NCBI RefSeq assembly: GCF_009389715.1
Contig: NW_024067986.1
Coordinates: 62,001 to 126,000, forward strand
Length of the DNA: 64,000 nucleotides
Direction of reading: 5' to 3'
DNA from: Phoenix dactylifera
Taxonomy: Eukaryota > Streptophyta > Magnoliopsida > Arecales > Arecaceae
Shown piece after piece: positions 9,604-22,486 of this stretch. Both the position numbers and the translations under genes were made by a program. Below the pieces are notes generated by a model. It made no database searches, was not told the DNA's origin, and saw only the letters and a program-made list of their open reading frames with translations. Positions within the stretch are counted from its first letter, which is position 1. Every line of letters begins with the position of its first letter.

Positions 9604-12600
9604 GTCAGTTTCCGGCAGATCGATGGCATTTGGATCTCGTTTTCAGTTCAATCGATTCGCTTCTGCAAATTAGGGCATCTGTTTCTGATCCTTTTTGGTT
9701 GGGTTTAGGTTCGTGCGGATCATTGTCAGATGATCTACCTAGATCTACGATTCAATCCAAGCCAGGGTTTTTGTAGCTAAAGCACCTAGAGTTAATTTTT
9801 TCTTTTATTGCTCTGATTTCTTTTCTCCTCGTGAATCAATTTGTCTCGTACTATGTGAGATACGTTGCTGGATTTCTTTTGTTTAAGCTCACCTTTATTT
9901 TTTCGATTTCTTCTGATCTTGTATCAACAATGGTTGTTTTTTTTGCCTTATGCTACAAGTGATCATGTTTCATTTATGCATGTGACTATTGTTAATTTGT
10001 CATGTTGTTCATTTTGAGGGATGTCCCAAGATGAACCTGATATCATGATCATCATGCTGTAAGCTTTTGTAGATCCAGTAAGTTCTATATTTGAATCTGT
10101 TTGAGAAACAATTTCAATGATTCAAGAGCAATGTCAAAATCAGTCCAAGATTTGTGCGTCCTTGCAAGTGTCATCACAAACGTTGAATAGTATTGAAGGA
10201 AAATTTAAAGCTTCCAACTTATGCTTTTTTTTTTTTTCTTTTTCTTTCTGGTTCTAAGGTTCATTGTAATATTGGGTTTATGGTTGAGGAATTTATAGTT
10301 CCTCCCAACTCATGGCATGTTACTTGTGATCCCCTAATGTGAAGATATTATGATTTAGAATTTTCTCTCTGGTTTTTGTTACACTGTTTCTAACTTTCGT
10401 ATCATAAATTCTTTGAATAAAAGATGGATGCGTGGCCTAGACTAGGTATCTCTTTCTTCAGATGTTCGACAAGATAATCATTCCTCTTTCACCTTGAAAC
10501 ATGAAACTAGTGTAACTGTAATGCCAGAAGCCTCTAAAAAGGTGGAAGTCTTCCTTGCCATAGCAAGTTCATGGATGTTTGGCTTTGCATCTTGGTAGTA
10601 CAATGTTAGGATTTATATAGGCTTCGTGTGGTTCGAAATTATGGCACTATTTTTTTGGAACAAAGAATGTATTACAAAGAAGAGCTTGGCCAGATTGTCA
10701 AGGCAAGACCCTGCTAGACTTGTGTTGTTAGCACATGTACCTCAGGCTTGCATATTCACCTTGTGGTTTGGCATCCGTAACACATGATTCGATGTTGACT
10801 GGCATGATGGTGTGAGTGTGCCCTGCATATTTTCTTGTGAATTTGGCCAATTCCTATCCAGAAAAAAATTACCTGTTGGTGATTAATATTATGATGACAT
10901 GCATTTCTTAGTATGTGATTGTCAAGTTGGTGTTTAGGCAAAAGGGTGTCTAGGAGGATCAGCTATTTAAATTGGGAAGCTGTTGTCAGGCATCAATTCT
11001 TCCTGTTTTTTAGATATTAATAAAACCTTTCTTGCATCAACATAAATTAAAGGAATTTAAATTTCTTATAGGTTTTCCTAATCTATTTTCATCTTCCTCT
11101 TGTTTACATGCTATAATTTTTCCTTGTGAGAATAGGAAGACCTGACCTTTCTTCATGCTAACAAATAAAGGCATTTAGATTTCTTATAAGTGCTTTCAAG
11201 CAACTTTCTTCTTCCTATTATCTTCATTCTTCTGAGCTTTCCTAGCGAGAAACTATTAAGGTGGTTGGCTTGCGAGCATAGCAAACTAATTTAGCTACAG
11301 CAAGACTTGGAGAGCAAATCCACTAATCTGAACCTGGAACTCACTGACATGACCGGCTCTGCTAATTGAATAGATAGAATATCATTTTTTTGTTCGACTG
11401 CTACTGTCCCAACATTCCTCTTGTATCATTACTTTTTCGGCACCACACATATAGTTGAAAATTGAAACTATATGGTAATGCAAACTTTTTTATAGTTGAA
11501 ACTTGAAACTTTATAGTAGTGCAAACATTTTATATCATAATTTCAAACAAGACCTATCTGTTGTATCTAGCATGTATGAGAAGTTGACAAGAATCTTATT
11601 AGCAAGTCAGGTCCTATAAAATATGGTTATAAATTAGTAAATGAATATATGCAGTGACTAGTTCTGGGTTTAGGTTTATTAAGGGATGCAGATTACATAT
11701 GGAAGGATATGCACAACTTGGATACCAAGAGTGATGATGACTTGATCAAGGAAAAGATCTCTTGCTTTTGCTTTGTACATTGATTCTTGTGTCTTGTGAA
11801 CTTTCAAGACACTAGCATAAATATATGTCCATGAAACTTTTCAGTAGAATATGACAAGAGCACATTTAGTGAATATACATTACAATCATTTGAAACAACC
11901 TTGGATGCCATTACAATCTTGAAAGTGATTTTTTACTAACTAATTTATTCTGACATTTATGAAATGAAATGACTGAAGGGAGTGCAAAGATGGAATATTT
12001 ATTCCAGCATAACAAAGTCGAAGGTGTTTTTATATGTGCAAATTAGAACTTCTGGCTGTGCATATATGTAACACTTAAGTAGCTTCTTAAATGAGTCCTA
12101 CTGGTATCACGAGGATAACGAAATTAACAATGAAACAACTGCCAGTATATGCAGCTGACTCCAAATATACTGCTGAAATGAAGTCATGTCGTAATTGTTG
12201 AATCAAATGTCTTGCTCTTCAATAGAAAGTTCTCTATTACTTGGAAACTTGGTGCAGATTTCTCACATATTGTCAATCCTAAATTTGAAATTTCTGGATT
12301 AGTGAAGAATCATTTTGTTAACCACAGGTTGGTTACCTTATCCATATTACTTGAAGTAGGTTATACTTTGCTCAGGCTAGCATATTATAATGCAAAGCAG
12401 TATTTGGAAGGCCTAGGACCACGGTGCTCTTTTCCTTATCTATGCCTGAAAATGTAGTTCTTAGGTCCTCTGTAGTTTTCTTTATGGATAGTGATGATTT
12501 TATGTATTAGCGTTTTAACCTGTTGCTATAACTCTGGGCTTACTTCAGCCCACAACCTAGAACCTATGATCCAACCCTAGCACTGCTCCCTCTTGGGGAG

Positions 12601-14973
12601 AAAGACCTTTCAACCTCTTTGTATGTCCATGAACATACCAAAATTTTATATTCTGTAAATCAACTAATCTGCCTCTGACTAATTGATGCCAGTATATTAG
12701 AGGTATTATAAAATAACTGCCATTATTGAAGTGCTTAAATCTGCTGGGCCATTAATTTCTTGTGCAGAGGGTAGAATGAATAGGTAATGAGGTAGGTTTA
12801 GTAGGTATTGTTCTAGTGCTTTTAAGAGACTGATGAATGCATAAAAAAGCTGTCACAGGACTTCATGTCATAGGCTTTTCAGGTGTCACAGGGCTAACCA
12901 GTTTAACCGATGTGATGAACAATTCTTTTGGCTTTTTGAGGCACCGATTCAAATCAATATCAAAAGTGTTATAATGACCTTTCTGTCATGGAATGGGGAT
13001 TTTCGGTGGTTTAAACAATTGGCTATGATGCCAAATGACTCAAGCCGGTTAATCCTTTCTTACCAGCAAGCCGGTTAATCCTTTTTTACCAGCAAGCTAG
13101 TTCTCTATTGTCAAATCATTGTCTTGATGACTAAATGGCATATATAATAAGATAAAAATAGTTATGAAGCTATATCTGTTTGGTTTCTCACAATATATTA
13201 TGCCATTTATGCTACAATTTGGTGTATCTTCTGATAAAAGGATTAGAAGTAAAGAATTATGGACTCATTAAGGTGGATGGATGACACTGATTCTAATTGA
13301 GGATCCAAGATGTTAGGTTCTTTAGGTGGTAATAAATTGCTTGAATATGTGGTAGAACTGATTATGGAAATGTGTCTTCTAAGCACAATTTTATGATGAA
13401 ATTGCCCCTGAACAGCAGTACCAAAGAATTTTTTGTGATGAACAAGCTCAAGGCCAATAAGTTGAGCAATCATGAAAGCTTAGGGATCACTAAATTACCT
13501 CGACAAGCCTCCCCATGATAAGCAACCACTAGCCTCATAACATGCATTTAGGTTGCTAAGTCTGACAGAGGTTCTATGTCCAGAGATGCTTGCCTGTACC
13601 AATGTAGTCCAAACTCCTAGCCTTCAATACAGCACTCTTGAACGAAATGATATATGATGATTTTGAATAATAAATTTAGAAAATCTGTATTCGTGTGGGA
13701 GATTGTTGAAACCTCTATATTCCGTCTCTATTTTGGTTGCATGTGGCTAGCCAAATCCTTTTCATTTTCAACACATTATGCAAAATATTTGAGTTTCACA
13801 CAGACTGTAATTGTTTGGAAGGAATATCGTCTACACCAAAAGACTTAGTCCTGCATTCCCTATTTGTTCTTCACGATTTATATTTCTTTTGTTCCTTTTG
13901 CTTAATCCATGTCTATTTCCTTTTATTCTGTTACAGTTGCATGAGGCATTCTCAATCAGTTGAAATTTTTTTAGGCTATTGCAGAGGCTGGAACTCTTAA
14001 TGATAGCTTAAACTTTTCTTTGATCAGCACACTATCTTTTGTCTTTGTAGAACGTTTTGAGTTTTTCTGTACTGTTTTTGAAAAGTTGGAGCAGCTTTCA
14101 TTGCCCTCTTCTTCTCATTTTATTGGAATTTCTTGGTGGTAGTAGCTAACCACTGTCAAGTTTGAGTCTGTCTTCCTTGGACTGCACTCTTAAGAGTAGA
14201 TAGGGCGGTTGTGTCATGGGAGAACGGTGTTGTCTTCTTTTTGCACCAATTACAGGGTGAATCTATCTGCAGTCTGTATTGTTAGATGCCTTAGAATTCA
14301 AAACAGATATATTTAATCCTCTCTCTCTCTCTCTCATAATTATGTTGCTGTCATAAGTTGCATGCTATATTGACAATGCTTGACACATCATCAAAATATC
14401 AATACCACTAGGAATGAAGTATCGTATTTGCATCCAATGGAGAAGTAGTGAACCACAAAGTGTATGCAGCAGCAGATGAATAGGAAAAAAATGTTATTTT
14501 TGTTTTTATTCGTACTCTATTAGGTTTGGCATGCAGGTTAGTTTTTCAATCCTTGTTTCCTGATTTTTGGCATATGCTGTCTGGAGTTCAATTCATGCTT
14601 TCCAAAATGAGAAAGGGGAGATAACCTGGGAATGGATGCACTGCTTTCTGTCATTTAGCAGATTTAGGCAGGTTTTATTGAAATTTTGTTGCATCTCAGC
14701 AATCTGAGTTTGAAAATCTACTCTTGATTATTTTAGTTATACCAAATCTTCTAACTATGATGTCTCAGCATTTCTTCTGCGAATTTATGATGCCTTTGTA
14801 TTGTACTGGTTGTTATGCATAATCTGTCATGACTTTTGATGTTTTGACTGATCTTAGCAAATAGGTGAACCCAAAAACCTTATCTGATTTTGGAGTGGAT
14901 GGTAAACTCATATTAAATATGCAGTTCATGAGCACCATTAATAACCTGTCGCTCTGTTTTCCATATGCTGCAG
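9604..14973 (+). other. Long leader intron (about 5.4 kb)
   Basis: T-rich, stop-dense sequence consistent with a plant leader intron; no gene seen inside. It holds a small tandem duplication (13036-13098, unit with AGCCGGTTAATCC), a duplicated block around 11450-11525, and a short CT microsatellite (14319-14335). Its extent depends on the tentative first exon. Confidence 0.4.
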
Positions 14974-15057
14974 GACTGATCTTCAAAATGAGAAGCATCT
15001 CGTGAAAAGGAAGGGGAATATAAACTCAGTCTTTCTAAGCTGGTCTATTCAGGCTCC

Positions 15058-18000
15058 ATGGGGGGCTCAAAGCTGAAAGATCATAATGTTACCCCCCCTA
15101 GGAGACAATCATTAAGGCTCAGGGGAATCAGTGCTATTTATGAAACAGGTCTCAATATTGTTAACTTAAATTCAAAACATCAGCGGCAAAATAGTGGAGA
15201 CTATTCTACTGTTGCCAATCAAATAAAAGTTGAGATGCTTGAGTCTGAAGAAGATAGCCATACTTCTTCCAAATCAAATGAACGTGTTAATAATCCTGCT
15301 GACAGCAGATATCCTGGGAACCATAGTTATGAAGAAACTAATACTGGTGGTGGAGACCAAAGCCTTAATGCTTTGACTTTGAAGGACTTGCGAGCAAGCT
15401 GCAGAGCTAAGAAGCGGAAGGTCATGAAATCTGGTGCTTCTGCAGCAGTTGATCTTAAAAGCTGCTCATATTTTGATCCATCTCAAAACTGGAAGGATGA
15501 TTATGTGAAACCGAAAGAAGAGGAGCTTGACCTTGAGGAACCCCTTATAACCTTGAAGTTGAAGGTCGCAAAAGGATCTACTGAAGATAGAAAGCAAAAG
15601 AAGCGTACACATCTATTTCCAGTCTCTTTGGTCCCTATGGAAGCGGTGACTGCAAAGACCTGTTCTCTATCTTCTAATGACATGCAAAGTTCAATGCCTG
15701 TCACAGAAATGAAGGCATCAATAACAAATAGGCCTTCGAAAGACAGTGCTTCAGATCTACATGACATAAAAAGTGAGGCAGGTAAGATTTAAGAAACAAT
15801 TCTTGTGATTACCAGTATGATTATGGTTCTGATTGTCCTGTTCTGGACTTTATTGCTAAATTTGATGTTATATACAATCAGTGTCTTGACTGCCTGATAG
15901 GGCTGAGGAAGGTAGCTGGGACTTGAATTACTTCTGTATTTCTCTTTTGTTTTTTTGGATATTCTTATGATGTTGCTGTTTCTCTTGCAGAGACTGTTGA
16001 AGAAAAGTTTAGAGGGAGTGTCAAGAAAAATTTTGTCGAAGCAAACAATTCTCTCCTGTCATTAACAACTTATGCTGGTGGTCCAGAATTGGTTTATGAT
16101 GTCAAAACTGAGATCGTGAAAACTTGTTCCTTGGATGGACAAAATGCAGTAAATATAGATACTAATTCTACTTTGGACATCATTAATACTTGTAATTTTC
16201 TAGACAATTCATCAGCTGAGCTGCTTCCGAAGGTTGGTGAGAAATTAAATAATAGTTTCCCATCATCAGCACCTGATTTAGGGAGGACTCTACATGTTGA
16301 TAGACCTGAATTGGCTGATACTCTCAAAAATGAGATCTTGGAAAATGCATCTCCACAGCATGAGAACACAATTTATATTGCTGCTTCTTCTACCGTGGAT
16401 TTCATTGCAAAATTCAATTATTTTGAAGAGTCATCTGCTGAAATATTTGGAGGAGTTGAAGATGTCTTGGAGAATCAAGGATCAAATCCTACCGGTAGAA
16501 CATCTACATCTTGTTGCCTTAACGAGGTGTCTACTGAACATATGGAACCTGATGAGTACTTTCTTCCACAAATTGGTGCAAAACATGCTGCTGAAATCGG
16601 GAAGATAAACCTTTCAGAAATGTCCAATCAGAAACTTTGTCCTTCCTCAGTTTCTGTACACAAGGCAGTTCCCTCTGATCCCTGTAGCTCTGCCTCAGTC
16701 TCTGCGACTGTATATCCTGTCTCTGATATCTGTGTTAGCACAGAAAACCACTGCATTTTGCTGGAAGAGGTTACATGTATGAGTATATCGAACCAAATGC
16801 AATGTCCAGCTAGCAGTAATAGCTACAGAACCATGGATTTTAAACTTGCAGAAGCTTGTGCTTCTGTCTTGGGACATGAGGATGCTCAAATTTAACTCAC
16901 GATTTACCTGTACAAGAAATGCCAATATGTTGTTACATAGAAGATGTGACCAATGATCCTAGTCTCCTGTCCAAGGAACATGATTTGGGTGGAGTCTTTA
17001 ATACTGGTACAGAAGGTGAATGCCTTAGTAATTCAGCTCATCATACAGTCGCTGCGGAATGAACGAAAAAAAAGTAATGAGAGAACTAGAACTGATATAG
17101 AAGAGTTCTCCACTACAGAAGCATATAAGTTTTACTCCGCAGAGTCTTCCTATACATGCTGTGGTGCCGATTCACATGCTCTTGTTAAACTCTCACATAA
17201 GATGCAGGAGTTGTCTTCCCAAGTGAAAGGCCATACAGAGGAAGCAACATCTGATTCTGTTGAAATATCTGGTTTGATTGACCCCGAGAAACTCACTGGC
17301 GCACCTGATTTGGGGTCTTCTAAAAGTTCCCTGCCATGTTCCAGTAGTCTCATTGGCTTGCATTATGCTGATAGTTTATCAAAGGCTGCAGAAAAATGTT
17401 CATCTTTTGGAGTGGAAGAAAAGTTGCATGCCGCTAAAGATGAGCCAGTTGAAATCTCCCAGTTAATTGATGAAAAGGGACAGGACATGGAAAAAGAAGA
17501 CAAACATGATCAGGGGATGTTAGTAGATAATCCTCCAAAAAAGCTATTATCAAAACGAAGGTTTGAATTATACTAATAATTTATTTCTTAGATGGTCCAT
17601 ATCTGATGCTGTGGACTTAATTTCCAGTACTACTTTGCAGGCCATTTCTCCGACTTCTCAAGAAAAGCTGTGTCAGGCTTTGAATGACATCGATTTATGT
17701 GATGCCAGCCAACTCTGTAGTAAGTAAACCATTTGTATATGTTTGTATTTATTTTTACACCTATAGGTTGTAACTAAAAAAATTTCAGAGTTAGAAGAGG
17801 CTTTGATTTGAGACATGGACTAAAATGAAGACATCGTCATTGGTATTAGGTCACAAGGAAGCTGAAACATTGCTGGCACCTGAGCGAATGAGGACGAAAC
17901 CAAAGAACCACAATATTGGCTCCCTTCTTTCAGTTAACGAAGGAATTCTTAGGTCGCCGGATGCTTCTTGGAAGACACCTTGCTCTTGCATGAAGAGTTC

Positions 18001-19434
18001 ATCATTTCTCCAACAAGCTGAGAAGGCCATTGAATTCTCACAACGACAGATGCATGATATAGAAAACATTGCAATGAAACTTCTGAAGGGGTTGAAGTCC
18101 ATGAAAAACATTGTGGAAGAAACTCTTTCTTTGGAATCATGTTCTTCTCTACCTTCAAAATTTACTGTTGATGAGGTAAAAATTATGGTTCGGAACCCAA
18201 TAGGCCCCAAATAGCTTTGCAAAATAACAATATTGATTTCACTTGGACATCTGCATTTATGTCTAATACCACACAAACTTATGCATGTCTAGCAGAACCC
18301 AGTTCTGATGCTTCAGTAGGAGCAAAAGTGAAACTTGAAACGTGGATAAGTTCCTGAGTTCCCATGATTCCTGCCTAAGGATAAACAATCTGAAGACCTG
18401 TTTCAATCATTCTCTTCAAATTGAACCCACCCATTAGACTTCATGGTTTTTGACCCTTTATTCTTCTTCCTGGAATACTTCTTTGTTTGGTGTTCTTTGA
18501 AAATTATAATGTTACATTTTGAAATTTGCCACTTTTTTTTTGTTATAGTTGAGTTTGAATGTAAAATTTCAGTGGTAACTACCTTGTTTTTAGTCTGCTC
18601 CTACCACCTCAATATTGCTAAGTCCGACCCATTCATAGTACATGATTGCATGGACATTGCTTGATGTGTCTTGCCATTTGAAATTGTTAGCTGATATTGC
18701 ACGATTGTGTTATTCAACTATCAATTCCTTTGTTCAAATTGCTTCATTTAACCCTTAATCTTTATCCTTTTTGAGAGTCCTAGTTCTAGGCCTGTTAACT
18801 GAGTTGTTGGATCCAATGCCCAATATGTTTGCATCTATCTCTCTGCGTGTGGTGTAACTTTATATTTGCATTGCTACCAGATTTCCTTACCTCTACAAAC
18901 CTCATTCTGGCATTTTCTATGCATCATTACCATGGGAGATAATCTTTTCAAGTATTTAAAATCTTTCACAACTTTCTTTCTTGCAAAACTTATTTGTTGG
19001 GTTATTCCTGTCTCTTTAGTCTTGTTCGGTTGTTTAAGAAGATTGTTTTATTCACAGATCAGAGCTGCTGCTGATAATGCATCAGAACTTGAAAGGACCA
19101 CAAGGAGGTGGTTATCTATGATGACAAAGGATTGCAATCGTTTTTGTAAAATAATGGTTGGTTTTCTTTCCTATTTTGCTTGAAATGTTTACTGATCTGC
19201 CGTTTTTAAGGGCTAGCTTATGATCTGATCCCAGTCATGTTTTATTGATGACAGAGATTAGCTGAGAACAAAGAAGCGACTCCACCTAAAGGTGTTTCTA
19301 AGAAACAGAAGAAGATAACTTTTGCTGATGAAGCTGGTGGTGTGCTCTGTCAGGTGAGAGTTTTCAAACAACAGCCAGCTCCTGTTGCTGTACCTGAAAG
19401 TGATAAAGCTGATGTCAGCCATGTACCGTTATAA
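15058..19434 (+). CDS. Multi-exon gene for an unrecognised, probably nuclear protein; frame breaks present
   Basis: Coding exons I infer: 15058-15781, 15991-17560, 17592-17719, about 17791-18175, 19058-19156 and 19255-19434 (stop TAA). All junctions have GT/AG ends and compatible phases; the sum is about 1,028 codons. The start ATG opens MGGSKLKDHN, then PPRRQSLRLRGIS. A basic RAKKRK cluster near residue 117 could be a nuclear signal. The middle is Ser/Asp-rich and disordered-looking. The C-terminal 130 residues are helical (QQAEKAIEFSQRQMHDIENI, IRAAADNASELERTTRRWLS) and end in a compact block KKQKKITFADEAGGVLCQVR, probably the conserved core. I do not know the family. Defects: 16889-17058 reads in a shifted frame bounded by stops; one base appears missing near 17820; and the third intron would be only 31 nt. 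E2F sites suggest cell-cycle expression. It is either a real gene with sequence errors at homopolymers or a recent pseudogene. Confidence 0.6.
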
Positions 19435-21645
19435 AATAGCAACAGGCTGCTATGGGCAACGGGTACAACCATCTGAAACACTGGCGATTTTTGTTGGCAT
19501 TCTTTCGATGCTCATGGCCCTCCTGTGGCTGACAACAGTGACTGCTCGGTGCTGACAAACACTATTGCTTCCATGATGGATGCTTGTATGTTCTAATCAG
19601 TTGCCGAAGGCCATGTCGGTGGATGATTTTTCGTCCTTTATCCTTGTGAAGTCTTCCTCTTAAGTTTTGATCTTGGATTGAACTGCAATGGATGCTGGAA
19701 GCTGTTTCTTGACTGACAGTTGTTCCCTGCTGAAGTAAAAGTTATCCAAGATGAGTGGTGTTGTGGGAATTTAAGAAACTATCTCCATGGTGAGCTATAT
19801 GTTTATGCAATAGAAGGCTTGCCAAAGTAAACGTGTCAGTGAAGGATTTGAGATTTTGTTTGCTTGTATCTTAACAGCGTTGGTCCGCCTTAGTTTTTGT
19901 TAACTTATGATGAAATTAATTCTATAGCTTTATATTTATTCCGTTATTTTAATATTGTTAGCAAAGTTGTAACTAGAATGCTAATACATGGTCTAGAATA
20001 TCTGTTCTATATTAAATGTTACAGGTCAGGGGTGAAATCCATGGCAATCTGGCCAAACACTGAACAGTATAATCATCATTTAGGCATATTTGTCTGCTAG
20101 CAATTAGGTATGATGTTTACTTGTTAATCTGTTTGCAATAAATTGAGAATATTTTAGTAAATCTAACACTACTAAAGCCAAAAGAAAATGAAGTGGCAAT
20201 TCCAAAGCTTGCACTATGTGAGTATAATGTATTTATACTAATTTATCATAAAATTAGATTTAGTTTTATATAATTGATTGGTCTAATAAAATGAGGGCCA
20301 ACCATGAAGGCAAATCAGTCTTGATCTCACATGGTGAACCCACTTGCCCACAAACATCCCCCGGGGTGATCTACCGAAATTCTAAATCTCACATGGTGAA
20401 CCAGCTTCTCGTGGACCATTGCGAATAACCAGATGGCATTGGAAAAAAGGGAAACCGAATCATCATGTACAATGAACAGTGGGCCATCATTGAGTCTCCC
20501 AAAGCAAAAACATCTAAACTGAGACTCCACTTGGTGGTCCGAGAATACCGCTCCAATGCAGAAAGCCTAATCTGCATGCGTACGCATGGATTTTCTATTA
20601 TCATGATCTGGACATGAAGGTCCCCACTCCTTGAGAAATTCTACCTGCACCCCATGCACCTCATGGCCATGCACCTCAATTTCTTAGTATGGGCTCCATT
20701 CATTATGCACTCGCCTCAATGGCTAACCAATAGCCAAAAACTAAGATAATTGGCATGGTACACCGCTACGTGGTGCAAACAATCATATAATTTTTGTTTT
20801 GTAAGACAGAAGCAAAGCTCATAAGTGATAACAATAAATCCCAAAATGCTGCTTGGAAAGGAATTTTGGTACCTACGATGTTCAAGCGTTCGGTTTATTA
20901 GTTAAACGGTTTAAGTGCCCAGGAACTAATTAAATGATCTGTTCATTACTATGCCCTGCTGCAGCTTCATATTGCACGTAGATCAATTAACTACATTCCC
21001 ATTTGACTCTGAACCTTGCACGTACCAAGGGCAGCAGAACGTTCTTTGAGCTACTGACTAATCAAACAGTGAGTAGCAAGATAATAGCAGATTTGCATTG
21101 TGTTAGGAAACGGATGTGGTGTTGAAGTGTTGAGGTGTTGAAGGCGGCGATAATGAGGAAAGGAAAGGTGGCAGAGACAAACTTAGTCAGCCTGACCAGA
21201 ATGTTGGGGCAAGGCCGGCGCCTTACGTCTTCGGTGAACTACAATGCTTTTGGACTCGTAAAATTTTATGGAAAAAACAAAAAAAAAGCATAATCCGAAA
21301 TCTTAGAGTTTGTACCATGTATCAAATATCATGTCCCAACTCGAATTTCGGTTGCACAATATCTGCAGAATACGTCTGCAAGAGTGATTAAGACCCCTAA
21401 AATGTTAAAGGTCACTCCCCAAAACATGGATCATTGTCTCAGGCAGTAAATAAAGTTAGGAGAAACACCACCTCAAATTTGCCATTTATCTACAGACCAC
21501 AAAAGTTTAAAAATGCCAATTAGCCCAACCGTCTATTTCTATTATAAAGTATGATATTATAAAATATTATCATACTAAGATATCTCATAACTAAAATTTT
21601 ATAAAATCTCAAAATTGCCCTACCCACTAACTTGGGCCAGGAAAC
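19435..21645. other. 3' UTR of the preceding gene, then intergenic
   Basis: About 19435-19950 looks like 3' UTR. The rest is intergenic. At 20325-20405 the motif ATCTCACATGGTGAACC occurs twice about 70 bp apart. The frames at 20327-20604 have no recognisable similarity. Nothing else supported. Confidence 0.35.
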
Positions 21646-21649
21646 TTGT

Positions 21650-22070
21650 TTTGGCAAAGGAGAGTGGTGTGTTTTGAGATATATATAGAAGGATAATGGC
21701 ACAAGATGGTGCACCTTGAGATACATGTAGGAAGATGAATGATAGAAAATATAATGCTTTGAAATCTATGTAGAATAATAGATAATTGAGAATGGAGCGT
21801 TTTGGGATATTTGTAGATAGATGAATGATAGAGAATGGAGCGCTTAAAGATCTGTGGAAATAGATAAATAATAGAAATAAAGTGATTTGAGATATATGTA
21901 TGTAGACGAATGATATAGAATGAAATGTTTTAAAATTTATACATATAGATGAATGATAAATGATAAAGCACTTTAAAATTTATTTAGATAGATGAATGAT
22001 AATTGATAGAAAATATAATGCTTTGAGAATTGTAGAGATAGATGGGTGATAAAAGATAGAGCACTTGAAA
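21650..22070. repeat. Diverged minisatellite, unit roughly 55-60 bp
   Basis: Seven or so degenerate units share GATGAATGATA, then AATG(C/T)TTTGAAAT or close variants, then TATGTAGA/TAGATAGATG. Copies differ at many sites, so the array is old. No function seen. Confidence 0.6.
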
Positions 22071-22486
22071 GCCACGACTCGACTTTTCCGAATCAATAAT
22101 ATTTTTAGCCTTTTGCTCACTTTGTTAACAATATCAAAATCTAGATAGACAGCTAGATTATATATCAATAAAAATAAAATTTTATCATTAATTTAAATTT
22201 TTTAAGTTTTTGAGATCTCAATATAATTAGCTTGAAGTAGAAAGGATGTTCCTACAATTTTTTTTTAAATTTTTTATCTTCCATTCAAGAAGACTGTAGG
22301 TTTTTTAAAACTTTTCATCATCCATTCAGAAGGAAAATACATTCAAAGTATTCACAATTCCACCACCGCCACCCCATGAAAACACGACACGGATCCACGC
22401 AAAGAAACCTAACCCATCACCCACAAGCACTAAAATCAAAATATATAATTTATAATCTGAAACTATAGTAAGGGTTTACTGTAATA

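Noticed and set aside
18205..18440. Protein-like stretch (IALQNNNIDFTWTSAFMSN) after the exon ending 18175
   Set aside because: Requires further frameshifts and skips a good donor. The junction 18175/19058 already gives an in-phase helix, so I left it as intron, though it could be a remnant or alternative exon.
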